A DNA stretch of 5,672 nucleotides, taken from Bacteroidota bacterium (lineage in GTDB: Bacteria; Bacteroidota; Ignavibacteria; UBA10030; UBA8401). Below, in pieces: positions 1 through 5,072 of the stretch. How positions within the stretch are numbered: the first letter of the stretch is position 1; every line of letters starts with the position of its first letter. The stretch covers positions 1 to 5,672 of the forward strand of contig JALNZH010000250.1 in assembly GCA_023229405.1 (NCBI GenBank). The letters run 5' to 3'. Under the pieces are notes generated by a model that did not search any database, was not told the DNA's origin, and saw nothing but the letters and a program-made list of their open reading frames with translations. The translations under genes and the position numbers were made by a program.

Positions 1-445
1 GCGGGTGATGGTACCCGAAGCCGACGAGATCGAGTCTGGGATTATTCAGCGAAGTTTTCCATGCGAGTGCGGAGGTCCAATTCGATTTCCAGTTCGCGAA
101 ATTTCCGTTGCCGTTCGCTTCGAGTGAATTCAGATTCTCAATGAGAGATCCGGAGAAACTGACCTGTGCGCCAAAATTCGACAGGTCCAATCCTTTTGCA
201 ATGGCATTCTTCGGCCATGAAGTATACGGTCCGGTGCGCTGATTATGAATATCTGTCACAGAATAACCATAGCGTGCGTTCGCATCAGTCTGCACGACTG
301 ATTCGTATGGAAAATAGATCGGCTGATGCATGTGCCACAGGAATGCAATGTAAATAGGAGGATTGGAAGTTACCTTGTCCTGCTGTGAAAATAATGGAGA
401 AAACAGGATGCACATTGAGGCGCGGAGACACGAAGAGAATTTCAT
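1..445 (-). CDS. Secreted glycoside hydrolase family 57 (alpha-amylase/amylopullulanase type), N-terminal part, cut by left edge
   Basis: Translating the minus strand from the ATG at 443-445 gives 148 codons running off the left edge. Residues 1-20 (MKFSSCLRAS, then a hydrophobic stretch ending LFSPLFS) look like a Sec signal peptide with cleavage near residue 20. The mature protein starts with a beta strand followed by WHMHQPIYFPYE (about 37-48), whose H40-Q41-P42 matches conserved region 1 of GH57. FSGSLIENL (about 97-105) and GFGYHHP (142-148) also fit the early GH57 barrel. Known GH57 enzymes are retaining alpha-glucan hydrolases or transferases with a catalytic Glu and Asp further downstream, which lie outside this window, so activity and exact specificity cannot be judged. 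A secreted form suggests attack on extracellular starch, glycogen or pullulan, in line with the nearby GH13 amylase. A weak GAAAG ribosome-binding site lies about 7 bases before the ATG. An alternative start at Met11 would shorten the signal peptide. Confidence 0.85.
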   Translation of the reverse strand, partial: MKFSSCLRASMCILFSPLFSQQDKVTSNPPIYIAFLWHMHQPIYFPYESVVQTDANARYGYSVTDIHNQRTGPYTSWPKNAIAKGLDLSNFGAQVSFSGSLIENLNSLEANGNGNFANWKSNWTSALAWKTSLNNPRLDLVGFGYHHP

Positions 446-473
446 GGAAGTGCTTTCAAGTTCTAAGAAAAAA

Positions 474-495
474 AAGCCGTCTAGAGAGACGGCTT
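474..495 (-). terminator. Intrinsic terminator after the 359-residue T9SS protein gene
   Basis: AAGCCGTCT (474-482), a 4-base loop (483-486) and AGACGGCTT (487-495) form a perfect 9-bp stem. Read on the minus strand, the hairpin runs into an unbroken T tract (complement of the A run at 468-475), the classic Rho-independent layout. It lies 67 bases past the stop codon of the gene ending at 562. Its T tract ends only about 20 bases before the GH57 start codon, so it also sits in the possible leader of that gene and may act as an attenuator. Confidence 0.85.
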
Positions 496-508
496 AAAAA
501 ACTCTAAC

Positions 509-569
509 AACCATTCGAAGGTAACTCAGTGAAATAAATTCAACCTTCAAATGGTTTGAACTTATTTCA
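509..569 (-). repeat. Two interleaved inverted repeats forming mutually exclusive RNA hairpins
   Basis: Arms 509-522 (AACCATTCGAAGGT) and 543-556 (ACCTTCAAATGGTT) are complementary over 14 positions with one mismatch. Arms 530-541 (TGAAATAAATTC) and 558-569 (GAACTTATTTCA) are complementary over 12 positions with one mismatch. In minus-strand RNA both mismatches become G-U wobbles, so both stems pair fully. In plus-strand RNA both would be A-C mismatches. This points to a structure acting in the minus-strand transcript. The stems interleave, with single-base linkers at 542 and 557, so they should be alternatives. The right-most arm overlaps the stop codon of the 359-residue protein gene. Confidence 0.65.
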
Positions 570-1641
570 TCAAGATCATTTTGCGGGTTTCCACTTTGGC
601 ATCGCTCATCAAACGATAGTAATAGACGCCGCTTGTCAGGCCATCCGCATTGAAATTAAATGTGTTCAATTCTCCTACGTTGTAGATTCCTTCCGTTACG
701 ATGGCGACTTCTTTTCCGAGAACATCATACACTTTCAATGATGCTTTACCAGTCGCGCCGAGTGTGAAGGAAATGGAGGTTGATGGATTGAACGGATTCG
801 GGAAGTTGCTGCTCAATTCGACAGAGGAAGGAGAAAGCGCCGAAGTTGCTTCGACTGTTTTGCTGTATTCGAACTTTCCGTTCCGATCAATCTGTTTCAG
901 GCGGTACGAATATTTTCCGGCCATTGCCGAATTATCTACGAACAAATAATCAATCTTCGTGTTCGACGTTCCTTGACCTTGTTTGAATCCGATCTTGTTC
1001 CAGTCAGTTGCACCGGATTGTCTCCGTTCGATTTCGAATCCGTGATTGTTTACTTCGGTAGCGGTTTGCCAGGCGAGTTCGATTGAATTTCCTTTAACAA
1101 ATGCCGTAAAGGAAGTGAGTTCGACGGGGAGAGTTTCATCGGCTATAAAAGTTGCAATAAAATTACTGCCGCTATTATTGTCAAAATGATCACCATCGCT
1201 GGATGTTACTCTCCAATAAACCTCAATTTTCCATGTACCCGAAGAGTTGACTGACGATAAAGCATTTATATTAGCAGCGGTTTCATCCCACTTTTGATCG
1301 CCAGGGTTTACTAAATCGGAATCATAAGGAAGATTTAATTCTGTAAATGTCGGAGGGGTATCCCCATTTTTATAAATTCGATAATTTAATTTTGCCCCAG
1401 TTACATCTGAACCACTGTTCTTAAAAGTTTTATTTTCACCACCATTGATAATCAGTGTGCTAGAAGTTCCAAAAGTTCCTAAACTAATTCCATTAAATCC
1501 TGTTGCGGCATCGGCATTTGCACCACCAGCCCGATAAACGTTTCCAGCCCCTATGTTATAGATTACATACGATTGAAAAATACCACTGCCTGCAAAAAGA
1601 TTTAAAGTTAAAAATGCCAAAAGAAGTATCATTTTTTTCAT
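562..1641 (-). CDS. Secreted protein with Fn3-like module and T9SS type A sorting domain; function unknown
   Basis: The 359-residue product starts with a signal peptide (MKKMILLLAFLTLNLFAGSG, 1-20). Residues about 21-168 form an unrecognised, probably beta-rich domain with many Gly, Asn and Thr residues; a substrate-binding role is only a guess. Residues about 171-265, opening LPVELTSFTAFVKGNSIELAW and containing TEVNNHGFEIERR, match the Fn3-like module often found just before Bacteroidota sorting domains. Residues about 275-359 (NFPNPFNPSTSISFTL, KVYDVLGKEV, LTSGVYYYRL, KMILMK) form the T9SS sorting domain, predicting export across the outer membrane and release or surface attachment. The start is supported by AAGGGGTGAT ending two bases before ATG, a near match to the anti-Shine-Dalgarno complement. 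The gene has its own promoter upstream and a terminator downstream. The N-terminal half is clearly AT-richer than the C-terminal half, suggesting a domain joined onto a standard secretion tail. Confidence 0.88.
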   Translation of the reverse strand: MKKMILLLAFLTLNLFAGSGIFQSYVIYNIGAGNVYRAGGANADAATGFNGISLGTFGTSSTLIINGGENKTFKNSGSDVTGAKLNYRIYKNGDTPPTFTELNLPYDSDLVNPGDQKWDETAANINALSSVNSSGTWKIEVYWRVTSSDGDHFDNNSGSNFIATFIADETLPVELTSFTAFVKGNSIELAWQTATEVNNHGFEIERRQSGATDWNKIGFKQGQGTSNTKIDYLFVDNSAMAGKYSYRLKQIDRNGKFEYSKTVEATSALSPSSVELSSNFPNPFNPSTSISFTLGATGKASLKVYDVLGKEVAIVTEGIYNVGELNTFNFNADGLTSGVYYYRLMSDAKVETRKMILMK

Positions 1642-1647
1642 ACATCA

Positions 1648-1653
1648 CCCCTT
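1648..1653 (-). promoter_or_regulatory. Shine-Dalgarno site deciding the start at 1641
   Basis: On the minus strand the sequence reads AAGGGGTGATGT-ATG. AAGGGGTGAT differs from the ideal AAGGAGGTGAT by one missing base, with the G run 6 bases from the ATG. This favours the first Met over the in-frame Met at codon 4. It is a stronger ribosome-binding site than those of the other genes here, where Bacteroidota-type weak sites are seen. Confidence 0.6.
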
Positions 1654-1687
1654 ATATTGTTGAATTATTAATCAGCGTATTTTCGTT

Positions 1688-1716
1688 ATGTTACCGGTTT
1701 GTCTTTCTATAGTCAA
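1688..1716 (-). promoter_or_regulatory. Sigma70-like promoter for the 359-residue protein gene
   Basis: On the minus strand, TTGACT (complement of 1711-1716) is followed after 17 bases by TAACAT (complement of 1688-1693). The start codon lies about 45 bases beyond the -10 box. The -35 box lies inside CACTTGAC, which is repeated exactly at the promoter of the GH13 gene. No transcription data are available. Confidence 0.55.
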
Positions 1717-1732
1717 GTGAAAAATAACCAAT

Positions 1733-1748
1733 AAAAAGCGCTTACATT
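1733..1748 (-). promoter_or_regulatory. Candidate LacI-family (cre-like) operator
   Basis: The perfect 8-base palindrome AAGCGCTT (1736-1743) lies in minus-strand context TGTAAGCGCTTTTTA. This resembles LacI/GalR-family operators with a central CG and A/T-rich flanks. It sits 19 bases upstream of the -35 box of the promoter at 1688-1716, so an activator or co-regulator of sugar genes could bind here. This is inferred from the motif only, and no regulator gene is in the window. Confidence 0.35.
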
Positions 1749-1760
1749 ATGGCGATGGTT

Positions 1761-1793
1761 AAACATTGGAAGTCTTAAAGACTGCCGATGTTT
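1761..1793. terminator. Hairpin beyond the GH13 gene, possible weak terminator
   Basis: AAACATTGG (1761-1769) pairs with CCGATGTTT (1785-1793), with AGTCTT and AAGACT pairing inside. The outer stem has one imperfect pair and there is one mismatch between the inner and outer stems. The hairpin begins 17 bases past the GH13 stop codon, where a terminator is expected. No proper T tract follows on either strand, so termination is uncertain. The imperfect pair is a wobble only in plus-strand RNA. It may instead be an mRNA 3'-end stabiliser. Confidence 0.3.
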
Positions 1794-1810
1794 GTAGCGG
1801 CGGTGGTGGC

Positions 1811-4800
1811 TTACTTAAGCAAAAGAAGTTTTTTAGTTGATGTAAAGTCGCCAGATTTGAGAGTATATAAATAGATACCACTGGTGAAACCGGCAGCATT
1901 CCACTGAACGGAAAAGGTTCCAGATTTTAGTTGATCGTTCACCAACGTTGCGATACGGCGGCCGAGGAGGTCGTAGATGGTAAGCAAAACCGGAATCCCC
2001 CTGTCGGCTTCGCCGACTTTCCCCCTTTGCAAAGGGGGATTAGAGGGGAGAGAAAATGAAATCGTGGTGGAGGGATTGAACGGATTGGGATAGTTTTGTT
2101 CTAACGAAAACAGGGAAGGAATTGCTTTGACGGAGAATTCTTTTGTCACTTCGGTAATGAATATTGTCGGATCTGGAATCCCGTCGCCATTTTTGTCAAT
2201 TGTTATAGTAGCGAGATTGATGAGACTGTCCGGTCCCGCATCACCGTTCACATCCGGATTGTCGGGCATTGCATCGCCGGATCCGTAATCAAAGCCACCC
2301 GACGCAAGCGCAACTAGTTTAAGCGTAGCATGCTTTTGAACAAGTCCGGCACCGAAACCATAAATCTCGTTGAACGAGAGAGCCACTTCCAACCCACGAT
2401 TGTTTGCCCCGCGTACTCCATTTGTCATTTTGGAAATGTTGATGCTTTGAGTTCCAGAGACGAGAAAGGTGCTTGGCTTTTCTTTATTATAGGAAGCGAC
2501 AAAAAGATCGACGCCGTCGGTCGAACGGAAACGATTATTTTTCGGAAAATCTCCGATCCATCCGGCAGTGGAATTAAAATTCGTCCGGCCGCTATCCTTT
2601 ACCGCATCAACATACAACATGGCAGTATTACTAATATCGTTGATGTAATAATCGAGTCCGAGATAAAGTGAATCGGAATCCCACGTTACATACAATCCGT
2701 ACAGTTCATTATTGACAATACCGGTTTTTCGGTCCCACCAGTAACTGTCCGTATCACTGTCCGCAGCGACGAGCCAATCCAGATCCCAGTCTGTTAGAGA
2801 AATATTGATTGTACCGTCGATCATCGGTTTCCGATACGTTGCGATGATTGAATCCATTGCGGATTGGACATGTAGTGTGAACGAAAGCGTATCGGTTCCA
2901 CCTTTACCGTCGTGAACGAATAATGAAATAATTGAGATGCTTGTGTCTGCAACCGCGGGAGTTCCGCTCATGATGCCGGAGCGAATTCCGACGGAGAGCC
3001 AGGACGGATGGGCCAAGAGTGAAAAGGTAAGTGTATCTCCATCGATGTCGATTGCAGTTCCGGACCGTTCAAATCTTTTTGTTGTGGTTGCAATCGTGTC
3101 GGAAAGTACAGAAAGAACGGGATCGCGATTTAGATGAACATCAACAGTGAACGTATCGGTATCGAACTGTTGTAAGGGATCGGAAACTTTTAAAATAACA
3201 ACAGATTGTCCGGTATCGTCGAATGTGGGAAGTCCGGTGATGACACCTTCTGAGGTAACATTCATCCATGACGGATTTCCCGTCAGCGTGTAAGTTAATT
3301 GCTGTCCATTTGCATCATTGGCCGTGGAAGAAACGAGTAATTGAGCATTCGTAAATGCTGTTACATCAGGGATCCTATTCAGAACAGGTGGATGGTTCAG
3401 TATCTGCGAGGTGTCGGGAACGTAAATAACATAACTACGCGGTGGTGCCCAGAGATCAATGCGTCCGTCCGCTTGTGCCGGCTTAATATTATTGGCGATG
3501 TCGTGATGCGTATAATCTTTAAATTTCGTGTTCGGATAATTGGTATTCACCCACACACCGCGCCATTCGGTGGGATGATCGTTGATGACGATATATGTAG
3601 CGGGTTTTCCGTTGCCACCGTTGCGCCGGGCAACATAAAGATCTGCGGCAAGCGCATCTTGTGTTCCGGTTCCGCCAACGTAAAATGGATTTAATTCGTT
3701 TCGTTTTGTTGTTCCTCCGGACAAAAAGTGTTGCCTGATCCAGATGAGTGTATCGATTGCTCCGGCATAACCGTATGTGAAATAATCTTTAAAGAAAATA
3801 CAGGGACGTCCTTCGGAAAAAAGGATATATGCATACGCAAGATGTTTATCTGTCAACACCGGATCGTGTCCGTTGTCTGTGGTACCATCATATCCTGTCC
3901 GATCAAAATCGTGGTTTTCCACAAATGTGGAATAATCAAATCCCGAAATTCCGGTTCCTCCAAGTCCGGCATTATCCAGATTCCGCATATCAAATCCGCC
4001 GCTGGTGTTATTACACATTTCTTTTAACGTGTAGCGCAGGGGGAAGTCGAACATCGCCACTGTTGCGCCGTTCTGGTTCTTGGCAATATTCAACCAGTTT
4101 CCGATATCGGTGGTGCTACTCCACAATTCTGCTACGGCATATCCGCCGTTGTTCGCTCCATTTAAAAAAGCCGCTATAAAAACCGGATCGATCGGCTTCA
4201 CCGCATCTAACCGGAAACCGTCAAATTTTAATTCGTTCCGGAGATATTTACCCCACGCAATCAGACTGTCCTTAACACTCTGTTTGTTATGATCCAGCCA
4301 TTCGCCGAAACGGAACAGGGGGTCGGTCTCTACAAATCGCGGATCAACAAAACAGTGTTCCGAGTTGGGATAAAATTCCGCCGGCGATTTTTGAAAGCGC
4401 CCCGATCCGTTTGGATAACTGAAGATGAGGTATGCAGAATCCGCCACAATTTTGTTCCCATTATTCAGCGGAATACACTGGTAGGGAGCTTTTATTTCGC
4501 CTCCCATCATGTGGCGCATCACCGCGTCTGCATACACTTCAATTCCCACAGTATGGAAGGTAGAGATCGCATTGATCAATTCCTGTTTACTTCCGAAGCG
4601 GGTTTCTTTGCTTCCTTTCTGAAAATATTGTCCAAAGTCATAATGATCGTATGGATCGTATCCCATGGAAAATTCTCCTCCCGCACCTTTTGCTGGAGAA
4701 GGAAACCAGATAGCGCCTATACCCGCGGAAGCGAGTGTAGGCGCAAGCGAAGCCAAAGAATCATACCAGATACCACCTGGGGTGGAATTCCAATAAAATC

Positions 4801-4918
4801 CCTGCATGAACACGTCCGATTTTGGAGAGAGGAGGACTTGGTTTTGAGAATGTGCTTTGATCACAAAAAGAGTACAGCACAGAAATAATTGAAGAACAGT
4901 GTATAGGCGGCGACGCAT
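1811..4918 (-). CDS. Extracellular GH13 alpha-amylase with Ig-like, CBM9/DOMON-like and T9SS sorting domains
   Basis: The 1035-residue product should hydrolyse internal alpha-1,4 bonds of starch or glycogen outside the cell. Residues 1-25 are a signal peptide (MRRRLYTVLQLFLCCTLFVI, then KAHSQ). The GH13 barrel spans about 33-400: GIWYD, then SMGYDPYDHYDFGQY and KETRFGSKQEL as in the bacterial/archaeal GH13_5/GH13_7-type amylases. Conserved regions are DAVMRH (131-136), GFRLDAVK with nucleophile D238, AVAELW with acid/base E264, and FVENHD with D337. Domain C covers about 405-500. Two Ig-like domains of the He-PIG/cadherin-like type follow (about 508-596 and 600-686; SWMNVTSEGVITGLP, then SWLSVGIRSGIMSGTP). 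A CBM9/DOMON-like domain covers about 690-905, then DKNGDGIPDP (908-917) resembles a calcium-binding linker. The T9SS domain is 936-1035, with a 17-residue insertion (960-976) encoded by a palindromic DNA repeat. Region I has Arg135 where Asn is usual. All catalytic residues are present, so it is probably active. A weak GGGG ribosome-binding site lies 10 bases before ATG. Confidence 0.93.
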   Translation of the reverse strand: MRRRLYTVLQLFLCCTLFVIKAHSQNQVLLSPKSDVFMQGFYWNSTPGGIWYDSLASLAPTLASAGIGAIWFPSPAKGAGGEFSMGYDPYDHYDFGQYFQKGSKETRFGSKQELINAISTFHTVGIEVYADAVMRHMMGGEIKAPYQCIPLNNGNKIVADSAYLIFSYPNGSGRFQKSPAEFYPNSEHCFVDPRFVETDPLFRFGEWLDHNKQSVKDSLIAWGKYLRNELKFDGFRLDAVKPIDPVFIAAFLNGANNGGYAVAELWSSTTDIGNWLNIAKNQNGATVAMFDFPLRYTLKEMCNNTSGGFDMRNLDNAGLGGTGISGFDYSTFVENHDFDRTGYDGTTDNGHDPVLTDKHLAYAYILFSEGRPCIFFKDYFTYGYAGAIDTLIWIRQHFLSGGTTKRNELNPFYVGGTGTQDALAADLYVARRNGGNGKPATYIVINDHPTEWRGVWVNTNYPNTKFKDYTHHDIANNIKPAQADGRIDLWAPPRSYVIYVPDTSQILNHPPVLNRIPDVTAFTNAQLLVSSTANDANGQQLTYTLTGNPSWMNVTSEGVITGLPTFDDTGQSVVILKVSDPLQQFDTDTFTVDVHLNRDPVLSVLSDTIATTTKRFERSGTAIDIDGDTLTFSLLAHPSWLSVGIRSGIMSGTPAVADTSISIISLFVHDGKGGTDTLSFTLHVQSAMDSIIATYRKPMIDGTINISLTDWDLDWLVAADSDTDSYWWDRKTGIVNNELYGLYVTWDSDSLYLGLDYYINDISNTAMLYVDAVKDSGRTNFNSTAGWIGDFPKNNRFRSTDGVDLFVASYNKEKPSTFLVSGTQSINISKMTNGVRGANNRGLEVALSFNEIYGFGAGLVQKHATLKLVALASGGFDYGSGDAMPDNPDVNGDAGPDSLINLATITIDKNGDGIPDPTIFITEVTKEFSVKAIPSLFSLEQNYPNPFNPSTTISFSLPSNPPLQRGKVGEADRGIPVLLTIYDLLGRRIATLVNDQLKSGTFSVQWNAAGFTSGIYLYTLKSGDFTSTKKLLLLK
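1991..2041. repeat. Palindromic repeat element inserted in frame in the sorting domain of the GH13 gene
   Basis: The element contains a perfect 20-base palindrome, TCCCCCTTTGCAAAGGGGGA (2020-2039), next to a 6-bp hairpin GTCGGC-TTC-GCCGAC (2003-2017). The outer arms AATCCCCC (1994-2001) and GGGGGATT (2034-2041) are also inverted, giving an alternative larger fold. It encodes residues 960-976 (NPPLQRGKVGEADRGIP) with no frame break. The insert lies between the 'ISFSLPS' strand and the 'VLLTIYDLLGRR' strand. The neighbouring T9SS protein has no such insert there. It resembles dispersed palindromic elements that can settle inside coding regions, but copies elsewhere cannot be seen in this window. 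Confidence 0.7.
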
Positions 4919-4946
4919 AATGGTCTATCCCCGTTACGAAATGGTG

Positions 4947-4964
4947 CCAATGTGGTTCACATGG
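4947..4964. promoter_or_regulatory. Small inverted repeat in the GH13 leader, possible operator
   Basis: ATGTG-GTT-CACAT (4950-4962) is a perfect inverted repeat, extended to CCA...TGG with a one-base offset. It lies about 20-40 bases downstream of the inferred transcription start of the GH13 gene and upstream of its ribosome-binding site. A repressor could block transcription there, or it could form a small leader hairpin. It is short enough to be chance. Confidence 0.25.
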
Positions 4965-4991
4965 TGTAAAAAAGTATTTTTCCCCTTCAAA

Positions 4992-5020
4992 AACGTAGTG
5001 AAATGATCGGTGGATGTCAA
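4992..5020 (-). promoter_or_regulatory. Sigma70-like promoter for the GH13 amylase gene
   Basis: On the minus strand, a perfect TTGACA (complement of 5015-5020) is followed after 17 bases by TACGTT (complement of 4992-4997). The latter runs on as TACGTTTTTG, close to the Bacteroidota -7 pattern TAnnTTTG. The predicted leader is about 65 bases. The extended sequence CACTTGAC is identical to that at the promoter of the downstream 359-residue gene. A CG-centred palindrome ACGCGT (5027-5032) lies just upstream of the -35 box. Confidence 0.6.
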
Positions 5021-5031
5021 GTGCTCACGCG

Positions 5032-5060
5032 TTGCTTATAACAGTCATTTTAATTATTTT
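5032..5060 (+). promoter_or_regulatory. Possible promoter for the tyrosine recombinase gene
   Basis: TTGCTT (5032-5037) and TATTTT (5055-5060) are 17 bases apart in an AT-rich stretch, 12 bases before the ATG at 5073. The boxes match consensus only moderately, and the very short leader leaves room for no more than CGGA as a ribosome-binding site. This is weak evidence. Confidence 0.25.
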
Positions 5061-5072
5061 CCATAACGGACG

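Noticed and set aside
166..357. 63-codon plus-strand open frame
   Set aside because: It is antisense to the GH57 start region, where the minus-strand translation gives a signal peptide and the HQP motif.
509..569. H-type pseudoknot from the interleaved inverted repeats
   Set aside because: The linkers at 542 and 557 are one base each, too short to cross stems of 12-14 pairs. Alternative hairpins are more realistic.
1991..2041. Intrinsic terminator inside the GH13 gene
   Set aside because: The hairpins are strong, but no T tract follows on the minus strand and the open frame continues through them. An inserted repeat explains the structure better.
785..2086. Direct DNA repeat GGATTGAACGGATT at 785-798 and 2073-2086
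   Set aside because: It encodes the conserved NPFNPS motif of the two T9SS domains. Shared protein ancestry explains the match without a mobile repeat.
4289..4888. 199-codon open frame on the plus strand
   Set aside because: It lies wholly antisense to the well-supported GH13 barrel, its translation shows no recognisable domain, and it has no convincing ribosome-binding site. It is a shadow of the real gene.
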